A stretch of 64,000 nt of DNA, from NCBI RefSeq assembly GCF_013155295.1, contig NZ_JABJXT010000007.1, forward strand, positions 1 through 64,000. The letters run 5' to 3'. A program made the translations under genes and the position numbers. The notes beneath the pieces are model-generated. The model searched no databases. It was given only the letters and a program-made list of their open reading frames with translations, and was not told the origin of the DNA. This document shows, piece after piece, positions 1-9,482 of this stretch. Each line of letters starts with the position of its first letter. Position 1 is the stretch's first letter. Origin of the DNA: Pseudogemmobacter hezensis. Its GTDB lineage: Bacteria > Pseudomonadota > Alphaproteobacteria > Rhodobacterales > Rhodobacteraceae.

Positions 1-127
1 CAACCTTGGCCTTGTCATGCCCATAGGGCAGCAAATGCTCGGACGGGATCCCCAGCTTCGAGCCGATCTCCTGGATCGGACGCTTCCGCGCCTCTCGCGC
101 TATCTCAATGTCTGATTTGAAACCCAT
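1..127 (-). CDS. fhs: Formate-tetrahydrofolate ligase, N-terminal fragment (cut by window edge)
   Basis: Only the first 42 residues lie in the window; the gene continues past base 1. The protein opens [13 protein letters not shown] and continues through a [23 protein letters not shown] stretch, the usual amino terminus of formyltetrahydrofolate synthetase, which makes 10-formyl-THF from formate, ATP and THF. The ATG at 127 has a strong AGGAGG ribosome site six bases upstream. The catalytic P-loop lies outside the window, so activity cannot be judged. It is read away from the CorA gene on the same strand, with a 116-base gap. Confidence 0.85.
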   Translation of the reverse strand, partial: MGFKSDIEIAREARKRPIQEIGSKLGIPSEHLLPYGHDKAKV

Positions 128-243
128 GCTAGCCTCCTCTGAGCATTTCACTGGACCTTAGGGGAGCCTATGCCACCGTCTGTGACGGATTGCGACATGG
201 CGGCATCCGAAGGCGTCAGGACAGGATCAGCGCCGGGTGCGGC

Positions 244-1287
244 TTACAGCCATTTTTTCCAGCGAAAGATCAGCCAGGGCACTACCGCCGAGACCACCAT
301 CATCACCAGCGCCACCGGATAGCCCCAGCGGATCGCAAGCTCGGGCATATATTCGAAGTTCATCCCGTAAATGCTGGCGATCAGGGTGGGCGGCAGGAAC
401 ACAAAGGCCACCACCGAGAAGACCTTGATGATGTCGGACTGGCGGATATTGATCACGCCCAGGGTCGCATCCAGTTGAAAACGCACCTTTTCTGACTGCA
501 CCTGCGCCACTTCGCGCAGCGAGCGCACGTCATGGGTCAGGCTTTTCAGCTGGTCACGGTTCAGGCCTTTCAGGATGCTTTTCGCGCCCGGCATGCCGCC
601 GACCGACAAAAAGCCCAGCAGCCGTTGTAGCGTCGCAAGGCTTTCGCTGATCTTGCCGTTGCGATCCTCAGATTCGCCGATTCGGCTGACCATGCCCTGC
701 AGCGCGTCGCTGGCAGCTTTGCGGCTGTCAAAGATGGTCTTTGACAGATCATCCAACCGTCGCGATTCATTTTCCAGAATATCGGCCAGGCGGTCGACCA
801 CGGCCTCCATCAGGCCGAGGAAGGTGGCGATCCCGGTTTCGCAGGGCGTGTCATGGCGCGCCGCCCAATCGGCAAAAAACGCGAAAGAGCCGGGGCGATG
901 GTAATGCACGGTGACCAGACGTTCTGGCTGGATCATGAAGGTGACCGGGCCGATGCCAAGCGCCTTCATATCGGGCGAGGCCAGGATCTGCGCGGTCAGA
1001 TAGAGCACGCCATCCTCGAAGTAGATGCGCGAAGAGGGCTCGATCTCCTGCATATCTTCGCGGGTGGGGATGCCAAACCCCAGGGCTGCCTCGACAAGAC
1101 TTTCCTCGGCATGGGTGGGCGCCTCGATGTCGATCCAGGTCATCTGGCGCAGGGCGGCAACGGCGGCGCTGTAATCGGTGTCCAGGCTGGGCGTTTCCGG
1201 GCTGAGCCTGCCTGAGGTTTCAGGAATGAACTGCGCAGGCGGGACTGACGCCAGCCGCATACCCTCAACGCGGAATCCTCTGATCAT
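244..1287 (-). CDS. CorA-family divalent metal ion channel/transporter
   Basis: A 347-residue inner-membrane protein of the CorA/ZntB family, which moves Mg2+, Co2+ or Zn2+. The signature GMN tripeptide is at about residues 308-310, preceded by one hydrophobic helix (VFSVVAFVFLPPTLIASIY) and followed by a second (WGYPVALVMMVVSAVVPWLI), ending in a basic RWKKWL tail as in the family. The first ~270 residues form the soluble, helix-rich funnel domain. I place the start at 1287 because an AGGAAGA ribosome site sits just upstream; the frame stays open for 16 more codons upstream. The ion cannot be decided from sequence, so no gene symbol is given. Confidence 0.88.
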   Translation of the reverse strand: MIRGFRVEGMRLASVPPAQFIPETSGRLSPETPSLDTDYSAAVAALRQMTWIDIEAPTHAEESLVEAALGFGIPTREDMQEIEPSSRIYFEDGVLYLTAQILASPDMKALGIGPVTFMIQPERLVTVHYHRPGSFAFFADWAARHDTPCETGIATFLGLMEAVVDRLADILENESRRLDDLSKTIFDSRKAASDALQGMVSRIGESEDRNGKISESLATLQRLLGFLSVGGMPGAKSILKGLNRDQLKSLTHDVRSLREVAQVQSEKVRFQLDATLGVINIRQSDIIKVFSVVAFVFLPPTLIASIYGMNFEYMPELAIRWGYPVALVMMVVSAVVPWLIFRWKKWL

Positions 1288-1365
1288 CCTGGTCTTCCTG
1301 TGATCTGCGCCCGGGGCGGTTCTAACGCTTTGCACCTGCAGAGAAAAGCCCGGCCACGCCGGGGG

Positions 1366-1578
1366 TTATTTCTTGCGGGCCTCAAGCTCTGAATTGAACA
1401 GGCGCAGGCGGTGGGTCAGGTTGTCCGCATCGGTGACGCTTTCAAAATTCTCGAAGAGGAAAGAAAGCGCCTCGCCCTCATCCAGCCCGGCGTCAAAGGC
1501 AAAGCGGCGCAGGCGGCGATAGCCGTCCTCGGTCATGGCAACGGGGAAGCGGCGGGTCAGGCGAAAACGTCTGGGCAT
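1366..1578 (-). CDS. Small conserved-looking hypothetical protein
   Basis: A 70-residue protein with no signal peptide or membrane segment. It begins with a basic stretch (MPRRFRLTRRFPVAM) followed by a helical, acidic part containing GYRRLRRFAFDAGLDEGEALSFLFENF. I do not recognise a named family. The start at 1578 was chosen because the frame upstream turns into proline/serine low-complexity sequence over a tandem repeat; the ribosome site is weak. The length, codon use and balanced composition support a real gene, and a role in regulation is only a guess. Confidence 0.6.
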   Translation of the reverse strand: MPRRFRLTRRFPVAMTEDGYRRLRRFAFDAGLDEGEALSFLFENFESVTDADNLTHRLRLFNSELEARKK

Positions 1579-1651
1579 CGGGGTCTCTGGCGGAATGCGG
1601 AATCTTTGCGTCAGTCTAATGCAGGGCAGGCGGCAAGGCCATGGCCAGGAC

Positions 1652-1676
1652 GATGGCGACGATGGCGACGATGGCC
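1652..1676. repeat. Short tandem repeat, 9-bp unit
   Basis: The unit GATGGCGAC occurs twice exactly (1652-1660, 1661-1669) followed by a partial third copy. It lies in the gap between the small hypothetical gene and the infB terminator. Confidence 0.8.
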
Positions 1677-1722
1677 GGGTCGGCGCGCGGGCCGCGGGAA
1701 CAGAAGCGAGGCCCGGCACAGC

Positions 1723-1751
1723 AAAAAGGCCGGGGAAAACCCCGGCCTTTT
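1723..1751 (-). terminator. Rho-independent terminator of the infB operon
   Basis: A perfect stem pairs AAAAGGCCGGGG with CCCCGGCCTTTT around an AAAA loop (1736-1739). Read on the minus strand, the hairpin ends in a run of T, 26 bases after the infB stop codon. Confidence 0.9.
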
Positions 1752-1776
1752 CAGAAGTATTGCTGTCAGATCCGGC

Positions 1777-4374
1777 TCAGGCCAGGCTGCGCTGAACCTC
1801 TTCACGCTCGAAGATCTCGATGACATCGCCCTGGCGAATGTCTTCGTAGCGCTCGAAGGCCATGCCGCATTCGGTGCCAGACTGGACTTCTTTGACCTCG
1901 TCCTTGTGGCGCTTCAGCGTTTTCAGCGTGCCCTCGTGGATCACCACATCGTCGCGCAACAGGCGAACCCCGGCCGAGCGGCGTGCGACGCCCTCGGTAA
2001 CCAGACAGCCTGCGACATTGCCGACGCCCGTGATGCGGAAGACCTCGAGGATCTTCGCATAGCCGATGAAATGCTCGCGGATCTCGGCTTTAAGCAGGCC
2101 GGAGGCGGCTTTCTTGATGTCGTCAAGCAGGTCGTAGATGATCGAGTAATACCGGATCTCGACGCCTTTTTGCTGGGCCGAAGCCCGCGCCATCGCATTG
2201 GGACGCACGTTGAACGCCAGGATCGGCGCGCCCGAGGCATCGGCCAGACCCACATCCGAATCGGTGATCGCACCGACGCCGTAATGCAGGATCCGCACGC
2301 GGACCTCTTCGTTGCCAATCTTTTCCAGCGCCTGGACGATTGCCTCTGCCGAGCCCTGGACGTCAGCCTTGACGATGACCGGCAGTTCCGAGACCGACTT
2401 ATCGGCCTTGGCCTTGGCCATCAGCTGTTCCAGCGTGGTCGCAGCACCTGCGGCAGCGCGTTTGTCCTTGGTGGCCTTCTCGCGGTAGTCAGCGATCTCG
2501 CGGGCCTGGGCCTCAGAGCTGACCACGTCAAGAACGTCACCTGCCGAAGGCGTGCCATCAAGGCCAAGCACCTCAACCGGAACCGAAGGACCGGCCTCGG
2601 TCACAGTCTCGCCCTTGTCATTGACCAGTGCGCGAACCTTGCCCCACTTCTCGCCGACGACGAAGATATCGCCCTTCTTCAGCGTGCCGTTCTGCACGAG
2701 CACGGTCGCAACCGGGCCACGGCCCACATCCAGCTTGGCCTCGACCACAGCCGCACGGGCGGCGCGATTCGGGTTGGCTTTCAGGTCAAGCACTTCGGCC
2801 TGGATCGAGATCGCCTCAAGCAGATCGTCGATGCCCTGGCCGGTATGGGCCGAGACCTCGACATCCTGCACATCGCCCGACATCGCCTCGACGACGATTT
2901 CGTGCTGCAGAAGATCGGTGCGCACCTTGGTCGGATTGGCCGAAGGTTTGTCGATCTTGTTGATCGCCACGATGATCGGGACGCCCGCCGCTTTCGCGTG
3001 GGAAATCGCCTCAACCGTTTGCGGCATGACCGCATCATCGGCTGCAACCACCAGCACCACGATATCCGTCACCTGGGCACCACGGGCCCGCATCGACGTA
3101 AACGCCGCGTGGCCGGGGGTGTCGAGGAAGGTGATCAGCTGGCCGTTGGGGGCTTTCACCTGATAGGCACCGATATGCTGGGTGATGCCGCCGGCCTCGC
3201 CCGTGGCCACGGTGGCCTTGCGGATCCGGTCCAGCAGCGAGGTCTTGCCGTGGTCGACGTGGCCCATGATCGTCACAACCGGCGGGCGGGTGATCAGATC
3301 TTCGGCCTTGTCCTCGACGGTGTCGATCGACTGTTCAACGTCAGCATCCGACACACGAACCGCGCGGTGGCCGAATTCCTCGATCACCAGTTCAGCGGTA
3401 TCGGCGTCGATCACCTGGTTCATGGTGACCATCATGCCCATTTTCATCAGCGACTTGACGACATCGGCGGCACGTTCGGCCATCCGGTTCGCCAGTTCAG
3501 AGACGACAATGGTTTCCGGCAGCTGCACATCGCGCACCTGCTTTTCGGCTTTCTGGCCAAAGCCCATCGCCTTCTGGCGGGCCTTTTCCTGCTTACGCTT
3601 CATCGCAGCAAGGCTGCGCTGGCGTCCGCCCTCTTCATTGGTGGCGGCAGAAAGCGTCAGCTTGCCCGAGCGGCGGTCACCTTCGCCACGACGCGCAGCG
3701 CCGCGATCGGTGTCACGATTCTCACGCTCGCGCTCGGTCTTGCGCGGGGTGGTGGCCGGGCGCGGGCCGGTGGCGTCAGAGGCACCGGGGCGCGGGCGGC
3801 TTTGCCCTGCACCACGATCACCCGGCACCGCAGGCGCGGCTTCGGCCGCTTTGGCCGGGGCCTCGGGCGCGGCGGGCTGACGACGCTGGGTGCCCAGCAC
3901 ATCGGCCTTACGCTGCGCCGCGCGGGCTTTCGCCTCTTCCTCGGCTTCGCGTTTCAGGCGCTCTTCTTCTTCGGCTTTCGCCCGAAGTGCGGCCTCGCGC
4001 TGACGATCCTCGCGCTCTTTCGCCTCGATTTCCTCGCGGCGGCGCTGACGCTCTTCTTCGCGTTCTTTTTCCTCGGCGGCGCGCTTTGCGGCCTCGTCCT
4101 GCTCGCGGGCCTTCGCCAGCCGCAGCGCATCGAGGCGGCGCTGCATCTCGGCATCGGTGATGCCTGCGGGCCGCTTTGAGGGGTCACCAAGATGAGAGGC
4201 GCCCGAGCTTGCGCCCGCAGCACCTGGCTTTGCCTGAGCAGGCACCACAACGCGCTTGCGCTTGGTCTCTACGACCACCGCATGGGTCCGCCCGTGCGAG
4301 AAGCTTTGCTTCACCGAACCGGAACGGGGGGCGCCACCAAGCCCGAGGGGTTTCTTGCCGTCAGTATCGCTCAT
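1777..4374 (-). CDS. infB: Translation initiation factor IF-2
   Basis: An 865-residue GTPase that places fMet-tRNA on the 30S subunit and promotes subunit joining. The order is: N-terminal segment with a KPLGLGG motif, a long charged coiled region (about residues 75-160, rich in E, R, K and A), the IF2 N-terminal domain, then the G domain with GHVDHGKT at residues 371-378, DTPGH and NKID, followed by the beta-barrel and C-terminal domains ending in [20 protein letters not shown]. Length is within the normal alphaproteobacterial range. It starts 5 bases after ylxR and ends just before a strong terminator, so it is the last gene of the rimP-nusA-ylxR-infB operon. Confidence 0.98.
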   Translation of the reverse strand: MSDTDGKKPLGLGGAPRSGSVKQSFSHGRTHAVVVETKRKRVVVPAQAKPGAAGASSGASHLGDPSKRPAGITDAEMQRRLDALRLAKAREQDEAAKRAAEEKEREEERQRRREEIEAKEREDRQREAALRAKAEEEERLKREAEEEAKARAAQRKADVLGTQRRQPAAPEAPAKAAEAAPAVPGDRGAGQSRPRPGASDATGPRPATTPRKTERERENRDTDRGAARRGEGDRRSGKLTLSAATNEEGGRQRSLAAMKRKQEKARQKAMGFGQKAEKQVRDVQLPETIVVSELANRMAERAADVVKSLMKMGMMVTMNQVIDADTAELVIEEFGHRAVRVSDADVEQSIDTVEDKAEDLITRPPVVTIMGHVDHGKTSLLDRIRKATVATGEAGGITQHIGAYQVKAPNGQLITFLDTPGHAAFTSMRARGAQVTDIVVLVVAADDAVMPQTVEAISHAKAAGVPIIVAINKIDKPSANPTKVRTDLLQHEIVVEAMSGDVQDVEVSAHTGQGIDDLLEAISIQAEVLDLKANPNRAARAAVVEAKLDVGRGPVATVLVQNGTLKKGDIFVVGEKWGKVRALVNDKGETVTEAGPSVPVEVLGLDGTPSAGDVLDVVSSEAQAREIADYREKATKDKRAAAGAATTLEQLMAKAKADKSVSELPVIVKADVQGSAEAIVQALEKIGNEEVRVRILHYGVGAITDSDVGLADASGAPILAFNVRPNAMARASAQQKGVEIRYYSIIYDLLDDIKKAASGLLKAEIREHFIGYAKILEVFRITGVGNVAGCLVTEGVARRSAGVRLLRDDVVIHEGTLKTLKRHKDEVKEVQSGTECGMAFERYEDIRQGDVIEIFEREEVQRSLA

Positions 4375-4379
4375 ACGTC

Positions 4380-5027
4380 TTACATATCCTTCCCGGCGGG
4401 TGCCCCGCCGACCTGCTCACCGTTCGGTTCGCCCATTTGCGCCCTGAAACCGGAAAGCCTTGCCGCTTCTTCTACTATGCGTGGACCGAGTCCACCAGCG
4501 GCAAGCGCCGCGTGTATTGCACGTTCACGACCGAATGCCAAACCCAATTCCCCTGCGGTCAGCCAGGAAATCAGGGTGTTTTTGCCGTCCGGGGGGCGCA
4601 GCTTGCTTTTGCCGCGTTCCGAACCGTCTTCCGCCTGGATCAGAACACGTGCCGTGCCCTTCACCAGCCATTCCTTAACCTTCTCGTAACCCGTCACCGC
4701 ATCGCCGGATTTGCGTGCCAGCGACAGCAATTCGATCACCCGCCGGGCCAAAAGCGCCTCGACGGTATCGGGCAGCTCTGCGCCAGCCCTGACCTGGGTT
4801 CGGGCGGCGCGGGCAAAAAGTCCCTTTTTCACCGCCAGAGCCAGCCGTTCCCGGTCCGCAGAGACCCATATCCCCCGACCCGGCAGCCGTTCCAGAATAT
4901 CCGGCACGATCTGCCCCTCTGGCCCGACGACGAAACGGACGAGGCCGGTTTTCGGCCCCGTCTCGCCAGAGGCAATGCATTTGCGCTCTGACTCGTCCTC
5001 TGATTTATCCCGGCCGCCGCGCGTCAT
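4380..5027 (-). CDS. ylxR: YlxR-family RNA-binding protein with C-terminal L7Ae-like domain
   Basis: A 215-residue protein. Residues ~12-85 are the YlxR (DUF448) domain with RKCIASGE and the [11 protein letters not shown] stretch; residues ~95-195 resemble an L7Ae/L30e fold ([20 protein letters not shown]...). The two-domain form is usual in alphaproteobacteria, whereas Firmicutes carry separate genes. YlxR proteins bind RNA, and regulatory roles have been proposed; the exact role here is not known. It lies between nusA (24-base gap) and infB (5-base gap), so it is cotranscribed with both. Confidence 0.92.
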   Translation of the reverse strand: MTRGGRDKSEDESERKCIASGETGPKTGLVRFVVGPEGQIVPDILERLPGRGIWVSADRERLALAVKKGLFARAARTQVRAGAELPDTVEALLARRVIELLSLARKSGDAVTGYEKVKEWLVKGTARVLIQAEDGSERGKSKLRPPDGKNTLISWLTAGELGLAFGRERAIHAALAAGGLGPRIVEEAARLSGFRAQMGEPNGEQVGGAPAGKDM

Positions 5028-5051
5028 CGCGGAAATCCCCGAGGCCTGAGA

Positions 5052-6674
5052 TCAGGCCCCGGCCTCCTCTTCATCGGCGGGTTCTTCGCTGCCTTCCTCT
5101 TCGGCAGGCATCATTTCGGTCGGGTCAACCCAGCCCAGCAGGACGCGCGCGGTCATGATCATGTTTTGCGCATCATCCAGCGAGAGGTCGAATTTCTCCA
5201 GCAGGCCTTCGTCTTTCTTGCGCTGGCCATTTTCCGTGGTCCAGCCGCCAGCCAGTTCCCAATCGGCGCAGGTTGCGAAATCCTCAAGGGTTTTGATGCC
5301 GTCTTTCGCCAGCACTTCCAGCATTTGGGGGGTAAGGCCCTCAAATTCAACCAGGCTGTCCTCGACACCCAGGGCGCGGGCCGATTCCAGCGCCTTTTTG
5401 GCCTGCTCTTCCAGATAGTCGCGGGCGCGGGCCTGCAGCTCGTCGGCGGTGCCTTCATCGAAACCGTCGATGGAGAGCAGTTCGTCCTGATCGACGTAGG
5501 CCACCTCTTCGAGATTGGTGAAGCCCTCTGCGACCAGGAGCTGCGCCATCATCTCGTCGACGTCCAGCGTCTCCATGAAGAGGGCGGTGCGGGCGGCGAA
5601 TTCGGCCTGACGGCGGGTCGATTCTTCGGCCTCGGTCAGGATGTCGATGTCCAGAGCCGTCAGCTGGCTTGCCAGACGGACGTTCTGACCGCGGCGGCCG
5701 ATGGCCAGCGACAGCTGCTCATCCGGGACAACGACCTCGATCTTGCCGCCTTCGTCATCAAAGACGACCTTGGACACCTGCGCCGGTTGCAGCGCGTTCA
5801 CGAGGAAGGTCGCCTGGTCCTGGTTCCACGGAATGATGTCGATCTTCTCGCCCTGCAGCTCGTTCACGACGGCCTGGACGCGGCTGCCGCGCATACCGAC
5901 GCAGGCGCCGACCGGGTCGATCGAGTTGTCATAGGAAATGACAGCGATCTTGGCGCGCGAGCCCGGGTCACGGGCCACGGCCTTGATCTCGATGATGCCG
6001 TCATAGATTTCCGGCACTTCCATCTTGAACAGTTCCGCCATGAACTGCGGGTCGGTCCGGGACAGGAAGACCTGCGGGCCACGGACTTCGCGGCGCACGT
6101 CTTTGATATAGCAGCGGATGCGGTCGCCGATGCGGTAGGCTTCGCGGCCGATCTTTTCGTTGCGACGCAGGATGCCTTCGCCACGGCCGATATCGACGAT
6201 GACGTTGCCATATTCCTCGCGCTTGACGGCGCCGTTGATGATGGTGCCCTTGCGATCCTTGAACTCGTCATACTGACGGTCGCGCTCGGCCTCACGGACC
6301 TTTTGCAGGATCACCTGTTTCGCCGATTGCGCAGCGATTCGGCCCAGATCGACCGGCGGCACATCATCGACGATCTCATCGCCGATTTGCGGATCTTTCA
6401 GGTAGTCTTTCGCCTGCTTCACGGTCAGCTGGGCGTGGTAATTCTCGACGGCATCATCCTCGACCACGGTGCGCACGCGGGTGAATGCGGCGCGGCCCGT
6501 CTTGCGGTCGATCGAGACGCGGATGTCCATATCGGCGCCATAGCGCGACTTGGCGGCCCGTGCGAGGCTGTCTTCCATCGCCTGGATCACCAGATCCGGG
6601 TCGATCATCTTCTCACGCGCAACGGCCTCTGCGGTCTGCAAAAGCTCCAGCTGGTTGGCCGAGGTAATCGCCAT
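5052..6674 (-). CDS. nusA: Transcription termination/antitermination factor NusA
   Basis: A 540-residue RNA polymerase-associated factor acting in pausing, termination and antitermination. Order: N-terminal polymerase-binding domain, S1 domain (~135-200), KH domains with GMRGSR near residue 260 and [11 protein letters not shown] near 326, then two C-terminal acidic helix-hairpin-helix type repeats ([17 protein letters not shown]..., [17 protein letters not shown]...). The tail is strongly acidic ([16 protein letters not shown]). The start has a GGGAGAG ribosome site. It follows rimP by 45 bases and precedes ylxR. Confidence 0.98.
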   Translation of the reverse strand: MAITSANQLELLQTAEAVAREKMIDPDLVIQAMEDSLARAAKSRYGADMDIRVSIDRKTGRAAFTRVRTVVEDDAVENYHAQLTVKQAKDYLKDPQIGDEIVDDVPPVDLGRIAAQSAKQVILQKVREAERDRQYDEFKDRKGTIINGAVKREEYGNVIVDIGRGEGILRRNEKIGREAYRIGDRIRCYIKDVRREVRGPQVFLSRTDPQFMAELFKMEVPEIYDGIIEIKAVARDPGSRAKIAVISYDNSIDPVGACVGMRGSRVQAVVNELQGEKIDIIPWNQDQATFLVNALQPAQVSKVVFDDEGGKIEVVVPDEQLSLAIGRRGQNVRLASQLTALDIDILTEAEESTRRQAEFAARTALFMETLDVDEMMAQLLVAEGFTNLEEVAYVDQDELLSIDGFDEGTADELQARARDYLEEQAKKALESARALGVEDSLVEFEGLTPQMLEVLAKDGIKTLEDFATCADWELAGGWTTENGQRKKDEGLLEKFDLSLDDAQNMIMTARVLLGWVDPTEMMPAEEEGSEEPADEEEAGA

Positions 6675-6719
6675 TGGGGTCTCTCCCGCTCTGTGTCAGG
6701 TCATTAACTGGTAATGGGT

Positions 6720-7334
6720 TCAGTGTTGGGTCGGCGGCGTGTCGGATTCATCCTCATCGCCGTCGGTTTCTTCGATTTCGTCAAAGCCGCCGTCTTCGGG
6801 CAGCGCAACTTTGCGCTGGCGCAGCATTTCGGCGATCAGCTCATCGGTCAGGATCAGCTTCGCATCCGAGAGCCAGTCGAACTGCAGCCCGATGATCACC
6901 GGCTTTCCATGCTGCTCGATCTCAATCAGGATCTCGCCATCCTCGACGCCTTTCAGCTCGCCCTTAAAGCGGCGCTGGCCTTCGATCAGCTCGGTCGTCT
7001 CGATCCGCGCTTCCCATCCGGCCCAGGCGTCAAAATCCTTCAGCCGGGTCAGCGGACGGTCGATGCCGGGGGATGAGACCTCCAGCGTGTAATTCTCTTC
7101 AATCGGATCCTCGACATCCAGAACCGCCGAAAGCGCGGTCGAGATTTTCGAGCAATCCTCAACCCCGATCCCGCCCTCGGGGCGGTCGGCCATGATCTGC
7201 AGCGTGCGCTCGACCTTGCCCATGCCGCCCATCAGGCGGATGCGCACCAGCTCATAGCCCAGCCCCTCGATCACCGGGGCGGCGATTTCGGCGAGGCGGC
7301 GGTCAATGGCGGTTTTGGCGATCAGGTCAGACAT
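6720..7334 (-). CDS. rimP: Ribosome maturation factor RimP
   Basis: A 204-residue factor needed for 30S subunit assembly. The N-terminal domain has [16 protein letters not shown]; the middle has the [16 protein letters not shown] motif that defines the family; the C-terminal SH3-like domain is followed by an acidic extension ([19 protein letters not shown]) that makes it longer than the E. coli protein. First gene of the rimP-nusA-ylxR-infB operon. Its 5' leader holds the promoter and terminator described at 7381-7489, which suggests control by attenuation. Confidence 0.96.
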   Translation of the reverse strand: MSDLIAKTAIDRRLAEIAAPVIEGLGYELVRIRLMGGMGKVERTLQIMADRPEGGIGVEDCSKISTALSAVLDVEDPIEENYTLEVSSPGIDRPLTRLKDFDAWAGWEARIETTELIEGQRRFKGELKGVEDGEILIEIEQHGKPVIIGLQFDWLSDAKLILTDELIAEMLRQRKVALPEDGGFDEIEETDGDEDESDTPPTQH

Positions 7335-7380
7335 GGTATCCAGTGCGATTGCAAAGACGCGAGGCCTTTGAGGGGGCGGT

Positions 7381-7410
7381 AAAACAAAAAAGCGGGCTCA
7401 GCGGCCCGCT
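7381..7410 (-). terminator. Intrinsic terminator upstream of rimP
   Basis: The stem AGCGGGC (7391-7397) pairs with GCCCGCT (7404-7410) around a six-base loop. On the minus strand it is followed by TTTTTTGTTTT. It ends about 47 bases before the rimP start codon, so it either ends a small RNA or attenuates the rimP operon. Confidence 0.85.
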
Positions 7411-7454
7411 CATACTCTCGGTAGCGCCGGGTGTGGACCCCGGCACAGCTGTTG
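7385..7454 (-). ncRNA. Candidate small RNA or rimP leader attenuator
   Basis: Between a good minus-strand promoter and an intrinsic terminator lie about 70 bases with no open frame of note. They fold into a first hairpin (GCCGGG 7426-7431 with CCCGGC 7439-7444, seven-base loop) and the terminator hairpin. It is not a tRNA. I do not recognise an RNA family. The arrangement recalls the leader terminators ahead of the E. coli nusA operon, but that is an analogy, not homology. Confidence 0.45.
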
Positions 7455-7460
7455 CAACAT

Positions 7461-7489
7461 CATATACAGGCAGATGATCTCAGTTGCAA
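7461..7489 (-). promoter_or_regulatory. Sigma-70-type promoter upstream of rimP
   Basis: On the minus strand TTGCAA (7484-7489) is followed after exactly 17 bases by TATATG (7461-7466). Transcription should begin near 7454. Confidence 0.65.
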
Positions 7490-7640
7490 GGGTTCTGAGG
7501 GGGGCGGGCGCGGTGGTGGCCGGGACCTGCGCGACCCGCAAATAGGGGGTGTGCCACGAACAGCCAGGGGTCTGCCCGCCGAAAGCTGCTATATATGTGG
7601 TAATCCGGTTGCTCTTACACCGAAATTTGCCATAGTTGCG

Positions 7641-9482
7641 ATGCTTGCCAGAGGTGATGATTTGCGACGTTTTATTCAGACTGGTTTCGGGCGTCGTATG
7701 GCGCAGGTGTCGCTGCTGGTGGGGGCGGCAATTCTTGCCGTGCCGCAGCCGGGGCGGGCGCTGGACGATCTGGCCTTTGATGTCGTCGGCGGCGACAAGG
7801 ATCTGACGAAACTGTTGCGCCAGGCCTCTTTGCTGGCGGCGCAGCGGGCCGAGGATCAGACCGAAGCCGATGATATGTTCACCGCGGCGCGTGCCGATTA
7901 TGGCCGTATTCTCGCGGCCTTATACGCCGAGGGTTATTATTCGGCGGTGATCCGCATCACAATCGATGGGCGCGAGGCGGCGAATATCCCGCCGCTGGAT
8001 GCGCCTTCCTCGGTGCGGCAGGTCAAGGTCTGGATCGACCCGGGACCACGTTTCGATTTTGCTCAGACCGCCATCACGCCGCTGGCGCCGCGCACCGTTT
8101 TGCCCAGCGGCTTTGCCACCGGCGAGGTGGCCCGCGCCGGCGAGGTTGAGGCGGCGGTCGCGGCCTCGATCCTGCAATGGCGCGAAAGCAGCCACGCGAA
8201 GGCCCGCGTCGCCCGTGAGGACATCGTCGCTGACCACCGCAACAACACCCTTTCGGCGGTGATCGGCATCGACCCGGGGCCCGCGCTGCGCTTTGGCACG
8301 GTAACCGTCAAAGGGGCCGAGCGGATGCGGGTGGCCAGGGTGCTGAAAATCGCGGGCCTCGTTGAGGGCGAGAAATTCAGCCAGACAGAGCTGGACCGCG
8401 CCACGAATCGCCTGCGCCGCACCGGGGTCTTTTCCTCGGTCACCCTGACCGAGGGCGAAAAGCTGCAAAATGGCGGCCTTTTGCCGATAGAAATCTCGAT
8501 CACCGAGCAAAAGACCCGCCGCTATTCGGTGGGGGCAGAGCTGTCCTCGGTTGACGGGGTCGCGCTGACGGGCAGCTGGATCCATCGCAACCTGATGGGC
8601 GGCGCCGAGCGGCTGAGAATTGACGGCGCGGTCAGCAATATCGGTTCGGGCGACAGCGGGGTCGATTATGAGCTGGGCGTCTCGATCGAGCGCCCCGCGA
8701 CGCTGACCCCTGATACGACCGCCGGGCTGATCGCAAAGGTCGGGCACCTTGATGAGGTCGATTATGACGCCGATTATGCGGAATTCGGTCTGACGTTTAC
8801 CCAATATTATTCAGAGCAGGTCACCTTCCGGGGCGGGCTGTCGTTTGAATATGTGCAGGGTCAGGATCCGACCGGGAAATTCCGCTATCGCAACCTGTCG
8901 CTGCCGCTGGGGGTCACCTGGGATCGCCGCGACAAGGCGACCGATGCGAAGAAGGGCTTTTACATCGATGCCACAGCCAAGCCGTTCTACGGCCTTGGCA
9001 CCACCGGGTCCGGCATGCGGCTGACGGCTGATATGCGGGGCTATCGCAGCTTTTCCGACAACCGCTTTACGGTGGCCGCGCGGGTGCAGGGCGGCGCGAT
9101 TTTGGGCAGCGACCTGTTGGAAACGCCGCGTGACGATCTGTTCTTCTCGGGCGGTGGCGGCACGGTGCGCGGCCAGCCCTATCGCTCGCTTGGGGTGAAT
9201 ATCCCCGATGGCTCTGGCGGCACCTATCTGATCGGCGGCACCGAGTTTGTGGCCGCCTCGATGGAACTGCGGGCCCGCTTTGGCGAAAGCTGGGGCGGCG
9301 TGGCCTTTGTCGATGCCGGCTATGTCGGCGCGGATGGCGACAACGAATCGCATGCGGGGGCGGGTGTCGGCGTCCGCTATGAAACGGGCTTCGGCCCGAT
9401 CCGCTTTGATGTGGCCGCGCCGGTCAGTGGCAAGACCGGCGACGGCGTTCAGATTTACATCGGTCTCGGGCAGGCATTCTGA
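7641..9482 (+). CDS. tamA: Outer-membrane assembly protein TamA (BamA/Omp85 family)
   Basis: A 613-residue Omp85-type protein. After an N-terminal hydrophobic segment (VSLLVGAAILAVPQPGRA, likely signal peptide) come POTRA-like domains, one recognisable as VTVKGAERMRVARVLKIAGLVEGEKF, and then a beta-barrel carrying the VRGQPYRSLG motif near residue 510 and a C-terminal strand ending in an aromatic residue (GLGQAF). TamA works with TamB in envelope/outer-membrane biogenesis. The start is uncertain: ATG 7641 and ATG 7698 both lack a clear ribosome site. The stop overlaps the tamB start (TGATG), indicating coupled translation. Confidence 0.92.
   Translation: MLARGDDLRRFIQTGFGRRMAQVSLLVGAAILAVPQPGRALDDLAFDVVGGDKDLTKLLRQASLLAAQRAEDQTEADDMFTAARADYGRILAALYAEGYYSAVIRITIDGREAANIPPLDAPSSVRQVKVWIDPGPRFDFAQTAITPLAPRTVLPSGFATGEVARAGEVEAAVAASILQWRESSHAKARVAREDIVADHRNNTLSAVIGIDPGPALRFGTVTVKGAERMRVARVLKIAGLVEGEKFSQTELDRATNRLRRTGVFSSVTLTEGEKLQNGGLLPIEISITEQKTRRYSVGAELSSVDGVALTGSWIHRNLMGGAERLRIDGAVSNIGSGDSGVDYELGVSIERPATLTPDTTAGLIAKVGHLDEVDYDADYAEFGLTFTQYYSEQVTFRGGLSFEYVQGQDPTGKFRYRNLSLPLGVTWDRRDKATDAKKGFYIDATAKPFYGLGTTGSGMRLTADMRGYRSFSDNRFTVAARVQGGAILGSDLLETPRDDLFFSGGGGTVRGQPYRSLGVNIPDGSGGTYLIGGTEFVAASMELRARFGESWGGVAFVDAGYVGADGDNESHAGAGVGVRYETGFGPIRFDVAAPVSGKTGDGVQIYIGLGQAF

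Larger units (their letters stand above)
7335..7640. other. Intergenic region between divergent rimP and tamA
   Basis: A 306-base gap with no convincing protein gene. Bases 7381-7489 carry a minus-strand promoter, two hairpins and a terminator. Bases 7490-7640 form the tamA upstream region, including an AT-rich stretch (TATATATG near 7590) that could be a -10 element, though I see no matching -35 box. Confidence 0.7.

Noticed and set aside
1411-4179. Plus-strand open frame of 922 codons opposite infB
   Set aside because: It is the antisense shadow of infB: histidine/arginine/aspartate-rich, no ribosome site, no family resemblance. High GC keeps antisense frames open.
5166-6707. Plus-strand open frame of 513 codons opposite nusA
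   Set aside because: Antisense shadow of nusA with skewed composition and no start signal.
7385-7454. A tRNA upstream of rimP, as metY in E. coli
   Set aside because: The 70 bases lack a T-loop GTTCRA motif and acceptor stem; two simple hairpins fit better.
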